A stretch of 64,000 nucleotides of DNA from Kingdonia uniflora (GCA_014058105.1 JACGCM010001403.1:1-64000), one strand, 5' to 3'. Positions 1 to 11,936 are shown, numbered from the stretch's first letter. Numbers and translations are program-made. The notes: a model not told the origin generated them from the sequence alone.

Positions 1-1105
1 TGCTGGTCGATCCATAGCTCTCCAAGCAATACCCATGGTTTATTCTGGCCAAATATGAAGAAACAAGCCGAAGAATATGCGAAGCACTATGACAAATGGC
101 AACGTCACGCCCATGATATTCGAAGTCCTTTATAAGAACTCCATTGCAGCCAAGTTGCTTGGCCATTCAAGCACTGGGCCATTGATCTAGTAGGACCTTT
201 CCCTAAAGTTTCGGGCAGCAGAGAACATATTTTAGTCCCAACAGATTATTTACCAAATTGGTCAAAGCTGTACCTTTATTTCAAACCAGGGAAGAAGTCA
301 TCAAGTCCTCTGGGAGAATATTATCACTCGCTTTGGTGCCCACATATGACATATGATTGATGCGACAATGGTCTACAATTCGTAGGGAACAAGGTCCGTA
401 ATTCTCCTCAAGAAGTAAAAAAAATATCCTTTCCCCTTCTACCCACTATATGCTATATGTAGGGAAATGGTCAGGTCAAAGCAATCAACAAAACAATAGT
501 CGATGGTCTTAAAAATGGCGTCGATGAGAAGAATGGCCAGTGGGTTCAAGAATTACAACATCTACTCTGGTCCTACCATACCATACAAGAAAGGTGACAG
601 GCTGTACTCCTTTCCACTTAGCCTATGGTACCGAAGCTGTACTGCCCACTCAGTTCAAGGTGCCCACACGCGACCCGACCTTTCTGACAAAGATAATGAA
701 TTCGAACTTGGGTATAATATATTATGGATCGATTAAACCAGAGACTGAGCCATAACTAACAATATGTTATGGATCGATGAAACTAGAGACCGGGCCATAG
801 CTAACCTTAGATGTTATCAGATATCTTTATAAATGTCATACAATAAAAGGGTTCAACCACGAAGCTTCGATATTGGAGATTTGGTACTTCGACGAGTCAC
901 ACCCTCTTCGAAGCCTCACAATGTTGGCAAGTTAGCTGAATCTTGGGAAGGACCTTATGTCGTGTACGACAAAACTGACAAAGGATCGTATTATTTGATG
1001 ACAGAGGCTGAGGAGCCTCTACTCAACCCTTGGAACACGATGCAATTAGTCTCATACAATAGGCCATGGCCACCACCTTTTGCTATTGATATAAATATAG
1101 TATAA
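1..1105 (+). pseudogene. Ty3/gypsy integrase, broken
   Basis: Translation in shifting frames gives the integrase core: AIDLVGPFPKVSG near 180-220 with the first catalytic Asp, and CDNGLQFVGNK near 360-395 with the second Asp. A stretch reading GNGQVKAINKTIVDGLK near 463-510 is where the third acidic residue should be; the usual Glu (GQVEAINK) is Lys here, so catalysis is probably lost. From 833 to 1105 one open frame covers the C-terminal part, with FDIGDLVLRRV, GKLAESWEGPYVV and LLNPWNTMQLVSY. Several frameshifts and a stop before CDNG show a dead copy. A near-duplicate of about 50 bp lies at 720-800. Confidence 0.85.
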
Positions 1106-1155
1106 TCAATGAACATATTTTTCTCCTTTGGGCTTCATTTCATGACTCCTGTTCT

Positions 1156-1607
1156 CTTCTTGATTTGGGCAAACCTGAGTATCATATCAACCCTTTAACC
1201 CGACTGATACTTGGGGGTGACCTCAAACTTTTTCAAGGTTCTAATTCGAGCACACTCGAGTGACATGAATGGTCGACATATCAGACACTCGGGGATGCAT
1301 TAGGGCCAGCCATATAATACTTCGTCTAGGCTCAAACCCGCGGCTAGAAATACCCGTGGGCGACCTTCGAAGTCCTGTAAACTTCTTGATTTGGGAAAAC
1401 CGAAGTATCATGTCAACCCTTCGACCCGACTGATACTTGGGGGCGACCTCAAAGTTTTTCAAGGTACCAATTTGAGCACATCTGAGTGATATGAATAGTC
1501 GACAGACCAAACATTTGGGGATGCCTTGGGGCCAAACATATAATGCTTCGACTAGGCTCAAACCCGCAGCTAGAAATACCTGGGGGCGACCTTCGAAGCC
1601 CGACGCA
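1156..1607 (+). repeat. Tandem repeat, 2 x 226 bp
   Basis: Two direct copies begin with CTTCTTGATTTGGG at 1156 and 1382. They lie between integrase and the antisense genes, the position where Tat elements carry a variable tandem-repeat zone. The copies differ by scattered substitutions. No convincing gene is seen in them. Confidence 0.8.
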
Positions 1608-1857
1608 TTCTCAACTTCAATTTTTACACAAAGATATCAGCATACAGATATAAAAGCAAGTCAATTTGAATAAATACTAGTAAAGTCAAATTCGAATACA
1701 TTACGTATTGTTCAACTCTACCTATCAAACACACCAAAGTAAAAAAGAAAGAAAGTTTATTACAGACGACAGAAGCTAGACAAAGTACCTTATCTAAACA
1801 ACGCACTCACACAGGGTTGGCCGTATTCTCCGTAGTCACTCTTTCTCCACCAAGGTC

Positions 1858-3916
1858 TTATGCAACAGTACCACCACTACCTTTGACAGTGGGATTCATT
1901 CTAGCAGCATCACTACCACCTTCGACAGCTGGATCCACTGCAGCATCACCAGCACCACCACTACCTTCGACCGCCGGATCCACTCTAGTACCTCCACCTA
2001 CAGGGTCCACCTCTACCCCTTCCATGTGTACAACATTTTCAACAGCAGGCTCCACTATGGGTGGATAAAGTTTAAAGGTCTCTGGATCGTATCCCAACCC
2101 ATCTACAAATATCTTTAGAGCCGTGGTCACGTCATACTTCTGGTCGTACTTTGCCTAGAAATGTGCATGATTGTTCTGCAACTCCTCCTCCTTACTAGCC
2201 AGTTTCGCCTCCAGCACTGCTACCCTTTGGTCATAATTGGTAATCGCAGCTTGGGTTTCCCTCGCAGCATCAGCTCAAATATGCAAGTGTTCTTATTATA
2301 GCACACTGACCTGGGTCTCCAACGATAGAATGGTCTCCTGCGTGAGCTCATGCCTATCCCTCGCCTCCTTCAGCCTTTCACTCGATACCTTTTGTGCTTT
2401 GGTAAACGATATCATCTAAGCATTCATTTGCACGAATTACGAATACTCGACTAATTAGCGGTTCTCGAAGCCTAATTTTAACTTTAAAATTCCAAAAATA
2501 CTTACCTGCTGTAGAACCTTGCCAGCTTGCCACCCTGCTTCTTCTGGGTTAGTGGCGCATAGAGTTATCATCGATTCGGCCATTACTCAAACGTTCTCCT
2601 CATGTTCGACCGCGAGTCGCCTAGCCTCGCCTGGGTCATCCCCGTCGGCCATCTGCTCACGAGTCCAATTTCGCCCAGTTGTCTTCAATAGATGGGTTGT
2701 CGAGCCTTTGTCAGTGGCTTTGCCTTTTCCTTTCCTGGTTTGCCGAGGTACTTCGGGAATAGCCTCGGGCACGACTGATCGTGTCGTTCCGGGTCCTCCT
2801 CGCCGAGGCCTCCGCACAAAGCTAGATTTTTGAGTCAGATTGTTGTAATCCATCTCACCTACCATCGTCAAGTTACCTCCGTCTATTCTCCTCCTTGATA
2901 TCCCAGTGGCAACAGGAACGTCTTTCAGTAACGTGTTTGTCTTCTTTCACCTTTTTCTAACTATAACCAACTTCCAAAATACCTTATTCACCCATTCCTT
3001 GATCTGGTTGATAAGATCATCAATATAATTCCTCGGGTTCTTCAATCTATTATTGGTGAGATCTGCAAAAACAAGAAAGAAAAGATCCAATGCTTATTCT
3101 GGCATACAATCAATATACTTCGACTACTAACTTACTTGCTTTGAACAACCTATTCTTAAACCCAAATTCTACCTCCTCCTGTGCATTCTCATATCCCCCC
3201 TTCACCACCACCAAATCTTTATCCCACCCGCGCCCAGTCGAATACAGGTTGAATAATCATGGTTTGTCCGAATGACACTGAATGTGATATGTCCCTACTT
3301 TCTTATTCGCTTTCCTCAAATAGAACGACACTACATCGAACCACTTAATAAAAAACCTTCCTTCACGCTTCAACTCCACATTCATCCCTTCGACCACCCT
3401 CATCATTTCATAAAAGTTGCCATTCATCTGGCATGGGGACATATCCTAGAAGTTCAACACCTGCTTTACCAGCCTTCGCAAAGGTAGTTGCATCCCTAAA
3501 CGAATTTGGCCTCTGAACGCCTTAATTTCTTCCTGAGGGGAATCACTAAATAAATATTCAGCCCTTATTAGCACCAATATAATACCTACCTTTGCCAACC
3601 CGTGTTTTACCATGAACCGATCTAGCCTTGTCTTTTCCTGACGTGAGACCGGCCCTACAGTTGTCGCCTCCTCATCCGTATCCTCTCTACTGTCTCTCTT
3701 CTCCTCTTCCCCTTTGTCCCGCTCATCACCCAAAGGTTCAATGTCACCTTCGTCACCCCTTTTTTCTTCTCCCCTCTCCTTATTTTCTTCTTTGTCACTC
3801 TCTCTGACTATTCGAGCCTTGCGACGACTCCTAGTCGATGCTCCAACACCTGGCACTACTACAGCCAATGAGGCATCCGTTGCAATTTCCAACTCTTCCA
3901 CATCACTGCTCTCATC
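1858..3916 (-). pseudogene. ORF-C, copy 1: antisense protein of Tat element (Transposase_28-like)
   Basis: Read on the minus strand this is a two-exon gene. Exon a (3916-2506) has an acidic Glu/Lys/Asp-rich start with a basic RSRRKAR patch, then a segment GQIRLGMQLPLRRLVKQVLNF followed by MSPCQMNGNFYEMMRVVEGM that resembles the plant 'putative gypsy type transposon' domain, then a basic KGKGKAT region. An intron at 2416-2505 (GTAAGT...TTAG) restores the frame. Exon b is coiled coil (AVLEAKLASKEEELQNNH) and ends in VDGLGYDPETFKL plus a Pro/Val/Gly-rich tail. A stop and frameshifts interrupt exon a. No in-frame ATG is seen after the upstream stop near 3917, so the start is unsettled. Function of the family is unknown. 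Confidence 0.62.
2416..2505 (-). other. Intron of ORF-C copy 1
   Basis: On the minus strand a GTAAGT donor follows the codons for KVLQQ and the acceptor is ATGCTTAG. Joining the exons keeps one frame running from KVLQQ into MISFTKAQK. Copies 2 and 3 of ORF-C have an intron at the matching place, just before the coiled coil. Confidence 0.65.
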
Positions 3917-5035
3917 CCCTTAACCTCGACTAGATATACTCAGCTCGTTTACTTCATCCTCATCTATCGGCCTCATCCTCGAAGCTTGACGGGTATGCAT
4001 TATACCCTACATAAGAAGAGGATTGATATTAGCTCGATATATTTGAGTATCAAGGGTCGTTTTCATATTGTTCTATTACATACCCTCACTATTCGGCCGA
4101 CCTATGGCCAAATATTCGATTACTACCTCCTTGAATCTTCCAACTCATACTACTTTGCCAGATTTCCCAGCATCGTCTATTACCCCCTACCTCAGTTCTG
4201 CCTTTACCGGCGTCCCAGTAAATACTTACCCCACCCCTACCGCAAAAAAAAAAAACATACAGAAGATGAAACAGCAAAAAGAAATTAGCAATATTTCCCG
4301 GGAGTTCCGAAGAAATACTTGTTTGATCAAGTCCAACAAGTTTATCAGCAATAATGGCATCTCTTGTTTGATCCCCTCCAACAAGTTTAGCAGCAACAAT
4401 GGTTTTTTTTTCTCTCTATCTCACAGTTTGCTTGAAAACAATGCATCTTTCTCTCTCTCATCTCTTTAAATAAAACCCAAGAAAAAACCACCTAAGTTTT
4501 CCCCCCCATCATCATTGCCACTCCTCTACTCCCCCCCATTTTTAGGCATCATGTGTTTTCCCCAGAATACCCCTACTTACACCAGTACAAGACTTTTCCT
4601 AGCTCTCTCGAACCCTCTGACACACTGCCCCATGAACGGTATCACCTCTGACACCTCTGACGTTTTGGCTATACGCCTTTACAGTCGAAGCCTCCTATAC
4701 ATCCGTTTTTGAGCCATCATATACATCCAACGGTAGTCGTACCCTTTGACCACAGTCGCTCGAGCCATTGCATACTCAAAGTCTCAAATTTGATTACCAT
4801 TACTACTTGTTTTTTATTACCCAAGTCCAAGGTTTGAACATTAAACCGCGCCTACATTATCATCGTCTACATTACCCTCACTAATATGTTACAACACGTT
4901 GATAACCACATCCCTATTTTATTAGAAAAATATACGGGAATACATCAACAAAAAAAAAAACACAGACATACAATAACATCACCAACAACGATAACACCCC
5001 ACTCTACACCCCACCCACAATTTCAGAGAACTCTC
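3917..5035. other. Leader and spacer of antisense unit 1; no gene seen
   Basis: This AT-rich stretch lies between the ORF-C promoter and ORF-C. Short open frames on both strands show no family motif. It has an A-run near 4246-4255, T- and C-runs near 4405-4420 and 4500-4510, and two direct copies of a TTTGATC..TCCAACAAGTTTA.CAGCAA motif near 4322 and 4367. In copy 3 the same interval (24.2-24.86 kb) is also non-coding. Confidence 0.45.
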
Positions 5036-5047
5036 CTATTTATATGC
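5036..5047 (-). promoter_or_regulatory. TATA box of ORF-C, copy 1
   Basis: The minus strand reads GCATATAAATAGG, just past the end of ORF-A and upstream of ORF-C. The TATA boxes before ORF-C in copies 2 and 3 sit in the corresponding place. Confidence 0.5.
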
Positions 5048-5059
5048 GGGGCAATTCTT

Positions 5060-5368
5060 CTAGTACCCCGCGCAAGCCTTGGCTGCTTCAGCTGCGTCCT
5101 CAGCTTCCACCAATCGCTCTGCCAAACTCCATAGCAAGTGCGACCGTTGTGTTTCATTAAGGCCCAACCACTACATTACCCCCCACCAGTGTGCGAACGG
5201 CTGCCCACAAATCTCATCCCCTGGCTCCAGCTCCACCAGGTCCAGCATATGAGCATCTAAGCTTCCATCCCCAAAGTACTGCTATTTCAGAACCCGAACC
5301 TTTTCACAAGTACGTTGATTCTTTTCCACCAATTTCTTCGGGTAATGCGTATTCGGGGTAGGTTCCAT
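5060..5368 (-). pseudogene. ORF-A, copy 1: small antisense protein, two stops
   Basis: An ATG at 5368 opens a 103-codon frame with two internal stops (codons 29 and 66). It starts MEPTPNTHYPKKLVEKN, has the family mark QYFG at about residues 30-33, and ends with a helical HLLWSLAERLVEAEDAAEAAK. The same order (basic start, YFG, Pro-rich or variable middle, LLAEEAV.IENEAKDV-like helix) is found at 13.2-13.4, 22.30-22.63 and 42.60-42.95 kb. A TATA box lies about 60 bp upstream. I do not recognise the family and infer no function; shared start, motif order and promoter suggest a real gene now decayed. Confidence 0.6.
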
Positions 5369-5424
5369 TACTGTTCTAAATACATAGGAAGATCAAGAGT
5401 GTTTGAAAATTTCCCCCCAACATC

Positions 5425-5437
5425 CCCTATTTATACC
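5425..5437 (-). promoter_or_regulatory. TATA box of ORF-A, copy 1
   Basis: The minus strand reads GGTATAAATAGGGG about 60 bp before the ORF-A ATG. The spacing in copies 3 and 4 is about 70-90 bp. Confidence 0.55.
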
Positions 5438-5588
5438 TTGATTAAGGAGCATTAATTACCTCCTTAATAAGCAATTACCTTAATTATCTCCCCAAAATTG
5501 CCCACATTCATGCCAGTCAACTTTTCAACTTCCCATGCCTAACAGTTTTTCTCAGTACGCGCCATCTACAACAATTTCCAAGGCACCT

Positions 5589-6160
5589 GCTGAGAGGGGG
5601 CGAATATAGTAGCCTACTCATAGCCTTCCAACACTAGTCAAATACTCGAAGACTACATTGAAGCCTACCTAGAGACTCGAAGTCCAGTAAGACTATCAAC
5701 GAATTCTACGAAGCTCTTTGAGATTAATCGAACAATCAAAGGCATCATCGAAGCTAAAGATAGACAGTCATCACCTGTACCAGATAGGCTTCAACCAGAG
5801 TAATATAGTGTCGAAGGTAGGCACACCTAACAGCCAGCTCACTAACAGAATAATGAAAATGAGCTGCCAGATAACTACTGTGTTAGAACCGACTCTACGT
5901 ATAAAAGAGCTGTCCCAAAGGATATACATGTAATCTGGCCTCCTATAGTGACTCACCCCTTTCCTATCTCCTATAAATAAGAGGGAGGAGACACTATGAA
6001 GGGCTTAGAAAGACTCCCCCTTCAGCCCCCTGTAGGATTACCTTCGAATACTCTATAACCTTGACCTAACTCAAATCACCTTCTAATTTGATATATAACA
6101 TCATCCATTCAAATCCTCGCAAGAGTTCGTGGAAAACCCAATTTAAGGACTCAACAAAAG
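5589..6160 (+). mobile_element. Probable 3' LTR of Tat element 1
   Basis: A purine tract GAGAGGGGG at 5589 could be the polypurine tract. The block that follows has many TCGAAG/TCGAAT words, a plus-strand TATA box (CTATAAATAAGAG at 5971), and an end near AGGACTCAACA at about 6158. The partner LTR is outside the window, so both edges are estimates. Confidence 0.5.
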
Positions 6161-6193
6161 TATATTAGCATACTAAACTAGTTGTTTATAGTC

Positions 6194-7467
6194 TTACATA
6201 TTTGCCAAATCCCCTTGCCGAGGGTAACCTTCAAGATGTAAGAGCCAAGTTTCCCCTCTACGAAACAAGTCCCTAACACAAATGAGACGAGGATGCTTCA
6301 AACAATCAGTGAGAGGAGAAGCAATAGCGGAAAAATTGTGCACAAAACGCTGATAAAATGGGACCAAACAATGGAAAGGTTGAACATCAAAGATTGTCTT
6401 TAGAGTAGGCCACTCGCGAATAGCTTTGACCTTGTCCTCGTTACCATGAATGCCATTGGTAGAAATGACAAAGCCCAAGAAGATAAGAGTAGATTGCATA
6501 AATGTGCATTTCTTGAGCTGGATTTGGAGAGAGTTTTCATGGAGAACCTTGAAGACTTGTGATAGATGATTAAGATGATCCCTCTCATCCTTGCTATAAA
6601 TCAAAATATCTTCAAAATAAACCACAACAAATATTTCCAAAAATGGCTTCAAAATCTCATTCATTAGCTTCATAAAAGTATTAGGAGCGTTCGACAATCC
6701 GAAAGGCATGACGACCATTCATATATGCCCTCTTTAGTCATAAAGGTCATTTTCTACTCATCACCAAGCCAAAGTCGAATTTGATGATACCCACTCTTAA
6801 GATCAATTTTGGAAAAGACCTTAGAACCCGCAAGCATGTCAAGCATATCATCGAGACAAGGAATTGGGAAACGATGCCTCACCATAATTTTGTTGATCGC
6901 TCTACTATCGATGCACATACGCCACATCCCATCTGATTTAGGAACTAAAAGAGCCAGAACCGTACATAGACTCATAAATGGACGAATAAGACCTTTCATC
7001 AATAGATCTTGAACTTGCTCTTGTAAAATAGCATGTTCTTTTGGTGCCATACGGTAATGAGGTAAGTTTGGTAAGCTAGCATCCAGAACCAAATCAATAT
7101 GGTGTTGAATACCCCTCAATGGTGGAAGAGAATTCGGGACATCCGTGGGAAGGATACTTGAAAACTTTTGCAAAAGTATTTCAACTTGAGGTGGCACAAT
7201 AATGGGGTTCGACGCGTCATCTTTAGCTACAAGGGCAACATAAATTTCCATATTGCCAATATCGTCTTCAATGTCATTAGAAACCAAGAAAACCGTTTTC
7301 TTTTTGATGGGATCATTTGAAGATGCCTTAGACGTCATGGGAGTGAAGAGAAATTTGACACTGCCTTTAGAGAAAGAGTATGTATTTACTCGTCCATTAT
7401 GATCGACATTCAAATCATATAGCCATGCCCTACCAAGAAGAATATAACAGGCATCCATAACAACCAC
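6194..7467 (-). pseudogene. Ty3/gypsy protease tail and reverse transcriptase, broken
   Basis: The frame from 7467 to 6754 carries the region after protease ([20 protein letters not shown]) and then reverse transcriptase: [41 protein letters not shown] and [15 protein letters not shown]. After a frameshift near 6735 it continues MVVMPFGLSNAPNTFMKLMNE and VVVYFEDILIYSKDE; the catalytic pair is YFED instead of YxDD, a damaging change. The frame ends after FVHNFSAIASPLTDCLK, where the RT-RNase H connection should follow, with unrelated residues to a stop at 6194. The junction suggests an internal deletion. Confidence 0.85.
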
Positions 7468-7554
7468 ATCGCACGAAACTTCACCGTGATATTTCCCAAA
7501 GGAGAAAGGAATTCGATATTGGGAATCAACTTTAAATGCACAATCATCTTTAAT

Positions 7555-9327
7555 CTAATAAATAGGATAAGGATTTGGACGAGGAAGAATTTTTAGTCCA
7601 GGTTTCTCAACCGTGGATTGGGAAACGATATTCTTACTAGAACCACTATCAATGATAAACTTGGCAATTTTACCTTGCATCGTGCATTGAGAACGAAAAA
7701 TGTTCTTCCTTTGTGAATTGTCACCATGTTGGGCAAATAGAAGTTTGCGTAATATTAAACATTCAGAACCTTCATCACCATCACACCACTCAACGTCGTC
7801 ATCATTGGAGGGAGTAATCTCATTGGATTCTGTTATTGAAAAGGCTAAAAAGGAAGGATCGTCGTTATGCTCATTAGATATCAGAGGTTCATTATCGTGG
7901 TGAGTGAAACCCACTTTAATATTGGCATTGTTTCGAGATGGACAAACATTCGATGTATGACCTTCTTGATGAAAGCGATAACAAAAGTCTTGTCTTGGCC
8001 AAACATATGGGTTGTTTAAATTTTCTAATCTAGGTTTAGGTTGGGTAGGAAGGGTATTTTGAGGAGGGAAACAATTGGTGGTTGGCAACAAATTAGTGGT
8101 ATTTTGGGTAGTGGAACGGTAAAAATTAGTCGATGAAGGAAGGTTGGAAGATGAGCTGGAATGTGGGGTATTGAAAAGAGGGGATAAATAGTACCCACAA
8201 TTTGGTGATCGCCCAAAACTAGAAATACAATTAGCCTTCTCAAGAAATTGTTCCACCTTTTGAGCCAATTTAATGGCGGTATCCATTGATGGGATTGTTG
8301 ACATGGACATCTTTTCTTGAATTTGGAATTGTAAGCCACTAATAAAGCGACTAAGTTGTTGTACTTCATTCTCTTGAACACCATTCCGGGTGGATAAATG
8401 ATAAAAGTTATCAAGATATTCGGCTATGGAATGAGTACCTTGTTTTAAATTCTGGAGTTGGTCATACAAGACAACTTCATAATTGGAAGGAAGAAAGCAA
8501 CGCCGTAAATATTTCTTCATTTGTCCCCAATTACGAATCGGTAACTTGCCATCTCTGCGATGTGCTTCCATAATGCTATCCCACCAAGCGTTAACACTAC
8601 CTGTAAGTTTGTAGGCTACAAGAGATGATTTCTTCTCATCGGCAATATTCACTTAGTTAAATTTTTTTTCTACTGTAGATAACCAATCGAGAAAATCTTC
8701 TGCATAAAGATGACCATTGAAAACCAGAAGATCAACTTTCATTTTGTACTCAAATTGATGAGGTTGTTGGTTGTTATAAGCATGTTGTTATGTACGAAAG
8801 ACACCTGGATCATGAGGGCGACTGTTAACACCATCAACAAGATCCATATCATCCACGGTTAGGTCATACTCAATTCGTCGTGACGGAGAAAAGTAACTCG
8901 GAGGATAATTTGTTTGATTGGTATTTTTTTATAAACTTTTGCGATGGGGTATAATTCTGTGTTGTTGGTAATGGATAAGTAAAAATGTGAAAGCTTTAAG
9001 TTGGTAAGTGTTTGAGGGGTCATGATGGGGATATGGTGAAGCTTGAGAGGTGGAAATTGTTTGAGAAGATTAAGGGATGATGGTGGGGGTAGTATGAACG
9101 GGGAATTCCGATTTTAATAAAGAGGGGTCGCGGGATACTTGTGTGCTTGGGGTGGAGATGAAAGGGATTGAGGATGATGGGGTAGCACTAACTTGAGTAG
9201 TAAGTGCCGCGACAACGTTACTTAATTGTTGAATGGAAGCCTCAATTTTCTCCGCAAAAACTGGTGAGTTCTTCCTTCGTAACATAGTTTCCATGACTTC
9301 CATTTTGGGTACAAACTTCTGATTCAA
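7555..9327 (-). pseudogene. Ty3/gypsy gag and protease N-terminus, broken
   Basis: The 5' part at 9327-9070 is a Thr/Ser/Pro-rich linker after a coiled start. After a gap the capsid region appears (LVFNGHLYAEDFLDWLSTVEK, one stop at about 8655), then the 365-codon frame 8652-7555 with LVAYKLTGSVNAWWDSI, the zinc knuckle region, and FIIDSGSSKNIVS, the protease active site. The knuckle reads CYRFHQEGHTSNVC, so the second Cys of CX2CX4HX4C is Phe and metal binding is probably lost. Length and order fit a chromovirus gag. Confidence 0.82.
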
Positions 9328-9354
9328 TTCCCGTCATGGGTACAACCCTACGTC

Positions 9355-9752
9355 CTGCTCTGGTACAAGTTATCGAAGAGTTGGCACAAAAGAATTCAAA
9401 ATCCTCGAATCCACAAGGGAAATAAACGCTTTGTTGGTTAAACAAAGGAGAACTATGAGAAATAAAGAGATATACTTGATTGATTGATGATTGAATGAAT
9501 TTTATAATATATAACTTGGCCTTTTATAGGCTTGCAATCATTAATCCAATTAAATAGCACTAAACAAGAAGTTATAGAACTTCTCATATTCCTAATTGAA
9601 CTTAAATTAAAACCCACTAAAACATTAATTATTAAAGGTTACCAAACCTTATAGCTTCTAAGTCCCTTGAAATTCCGATGGATTAGGCTTGTGCTTGGAC
9701 CTGGCTCTAATGTATATGTATGGGTTGATTGGGCTTTGTCTTGGAAATCTAC
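9355..9752 (-). mobile_element. 5' LTR and primer-binding site of the chromovirus-like element
   Basis: GCTCTGGTACA at about 9356-9366 is near-complementary to the initiator tRNA-Met end (one mismatch, one base missing) and should mark the primer site. To its right lies a roughly 390-bp LTR with a minus-strand TATA box (CCTATAAAAGGCC near 9520) and a possible terminus TGTAGATTTCC ending at 9752. The edge toward the primer site is not a clean CA. Confidence 0.55.
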
Positions 9753-9860
9753 ATCATGTAGCTCTGCTTGCAAAGTTAACAGGGACGCTGAGGCATCTTT
9801 CTCCTTAGCGAGCTCATTCTTTAATTCTTTTATTCTGAGGCGCATATTCTTAAGTTCCTA
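9753..9860 (-). pseudogene. ORF-D fragment, copy 2 (coiled coil)
   Basis: About 35 codons survive, reading MRLRIKELKNELAKEKDAS then LLTLQAEL, a strong heptad pattern. It stops where the foreign LTR begins at 9752. By position it matches the coiled-coil ORF-D at 27.2-28.6 kb, which also follows ORF-C. Family assignment rests on position and heptads only. Confidence 0.4.
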
Positions 9861-9975
9861 CAAACAAGGTTTACAAATATCTCTTATCATACAAAAATTT
9901 ATCCTACAAAACAATGATCCATAGAATTACAGTTCTCAAACCCCTCATAATTACACAACCATAAAATCAACAATT

Positions 9976-11936
9976 TTACTCTACCGTCTCATTCTCATTC
10001 CTGTGATTCACATTGTCATCCCCTTGGTTATCTCGCTCAGTTTGGGAAGAGACACCATCTAACCCTCCAACCACTTCAGCGACATTATCTTCATCCTCCT
10101 CCTCTTCAACGTAGGTATCCTCCATAATAGCTATAGCCTCAGCTTTAGAGTACCCAATCTTGAAGAGTTGGCACCCAAGTTTGTCACGCTGGACTACCAC
10201 CTCATCCAGAATCTTTTGTACTTCCTCTATCAGCTCGCTAATCTTTACCTCTTGCGCAACCTTCACAGAATCCAATCGCTTCCCTTTTTGAACTAAATCA
10301 GACTTCAATCGAGCTACCTTCTTTTCGTGCTCTGCCTTCCTACTTTCGAGCTTAGATTTTTCCTCCTATATCCCAAGGCTAATCCCCTTTATCAAACGAG
10401 CAGCCTATAAAAAAAACAAATCAAGCCTATTTTTAGATCGAATCACAATACAAATTCAGCAAACATACAAATCATCAAACTTAGCAATTTGCTCAGCTTC
10501 TCCACACCCTTGCGAGCTGCAAGCCTTGCCCTATCCTTCATAACTCATAACTCGTCCTCTTCACCAGGTCAATTCTCTGCGACCTTCACCCCAATCAGTT
10601 TTGAAGGAGGGTTTATGCTTCTCTTTTTTACCTCTACCTCGACCTCACCACTCCCCGTGGTTCCAAAGGCTGAGCTACGCTTTGCCATCCTCTTCTTCAG
10701 AAACATCTAAGCTAACTTGCTCGATGTGGTAGACTCTGGCACATCTGCAAAATCTACTGCAGGGGCCTTCGGCAAAACCACTCGTCTCTCTCCATGAACT
10801 TCTCTCTTCTTGTTGCAACCAACCCCGTCTTGAGTCTCGTTGCTTAGGACTTTTAAACTTTCTCAAACCTGCTGTTAGCTCGTTTATTTATACTAATGTT
10901 AAGTTCTTTTAGCACAGCCTCGAGCTTGACCCCTTCCTGAGCAACAATATCTAACAGAGACCACTTCTTCTTCACCTTCGACTAAGGACCTGTCAAACAA
11001 CAACTTATTATCAACAACAGAACAACATTCAATTTTAGCAGTTCGATATTATATATTATTACACTTTTTTTTTATAGTTCTATACCAAAGTTTCATGGGT
11101 TCTTCATCATCTCTCTAAAGGCAATCACTTTTCACCCAAATTACATTATCATTCTACATTCGACCTGCTGAGTTCATATCAAAGAAAAATGGTCAAGTCA
11201 AGCTCACAAAGAAGTATGCCCCTCCACTTGTAGAATAGTTTTTCGTGCCATAAAACTGTAAAACATCTTCAGGAGATATTCTCCTCTCCATCTCATTCTC
11301 CTCCCAGAACCTATTTAAACTCTCACAAACATTGATCACCTCCCACATGTTTATGTTCAACTGAGCAGAACATGCCCCTATGCTATTCATTATCCCTTTT
11401 GTAAGATTTCTAAGGTACAAACTCAACCCGTACTTCAACTGAGGCAGGTAACACAAAATCTTCTTTTAGGTCGCCTTGGACATTTCCATCATAATACTCC
11501 AAAGAGATCGATTCGTCTACCCCCTATCCGATTTCTCCTTCTCTAAATAAGGTAATAGAAATAAATGCTCCTCCCCAGATTATATAACTTCTAAACTGCC
11601 TACCAGTATGTTTTACAAAATTTCCCCATCTCTCCCTATAAAAGCTTTGGATTTACAAAACTCTCTAAACACCTCGAAGTTCAGAGGGTTTGATACCAAT
11701 TGTCCAGGGAAATATAGAAATTAAGCAACTCCTACTTTGTCCTCCCTATCAGATACTATATTCTTGGACTCAGCCAAATGACCAGAGGTCGATGCCTCCA
11801 TAATAGGTGAAGTCTCCATCTCAACTACAATTCTAAAGATGAGGTTTGATTCTACACAAATACTCCTCACGCTCGACCTACATACAGGTCCATGTATTCT
11901 ATCATTATCTTTTACACATACATCATATATATACAT
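9976..11936 (-). pseudogene. ORF-C, copy 2: antisense protein of Tat element
   Basis: Parts in order on the minus strand: an N-terminal piece near 11936-11721; a domain piece 11456-11193 with GIMNSIGACSAQLNINMWEVI, NVCESLNRFW and STSGGAYFF that matches copy 3 at 25.15-25.40 kb; a basic segment 10689-10481 starting MAKRSSAFGTTGSGEVEVEV; an intron 10405-10480; and a coiled-coil exon ending 9976 with VGGLDGVSSQTERDNQGDD and a stop after TVE. Copy 3 ends GLDGVSARTN...GEKVE and a stop, so the C-terminus is conserved. Frameshifts separate the pieces. Function unknown; coiled coil suggests self-association. Confidence 0.62.
10405..10480 (-). other. Intron of ORF-C copy 2
   Basis: On the minus strand a weak GTTTGA donor and a T-rich acceptor TTTTTTTATAG flank 76 bp. 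The exon after it begins AARLIKGISLG, matching VSRVLKGIRLG just after the intron in copy 3. Confidence 0.55.

Larger units (their letters stand above)
1..6160 (+). mobile_element. Ty3/gypsy (Tat lineage) retrotransposon, 3' part
   Basis: This is the downstream part of a Tat-type Ty3/gypsy element; the 5' LTR, gag and most of pol lie before the window. In order it holds integrase on the plus strand, two tandem 226-bp repeats, a block of genes on the minus strand (ORF-C, then ORF-A with two TATA boxes), and a probable 3' LTR near 5.59-6.16 kb. Tat elements are known for extra antisense genes and tandem repeats between pol and the 3' LTR, and this layout fits. The lineage call is by order and motif, not by a tree. 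The right LTR edge is approximate. Confidence 0.72.
6190..9752 (-). mobile_element. Chromovirus-like Ty3/gypsy remnant (gag, protease, RT, 5' LTR)
   Basis: Read on the minus strand this gives 5' LTR (9752-9367), gag, protease and reverse transcriptase, then breaks off near 6190 where the LTR of element 1 begins. RNase H and most of integrase are missing. The Reina-like appearance (short LTR, single gag-pol frame, [19 protein letters not shown]) is by eye. There are frame breaks near 7500 and 6740. Confidence 0.75.

Noticed and set aside
1817..2068. Pro/Ser/Thr-rich frame on the plus strand
   Set aside because: It is the shadow of the Val/Gly/Pro-rich tail of ORF-C on the minus strand, which has the conserved coiled coil and intron upstream.
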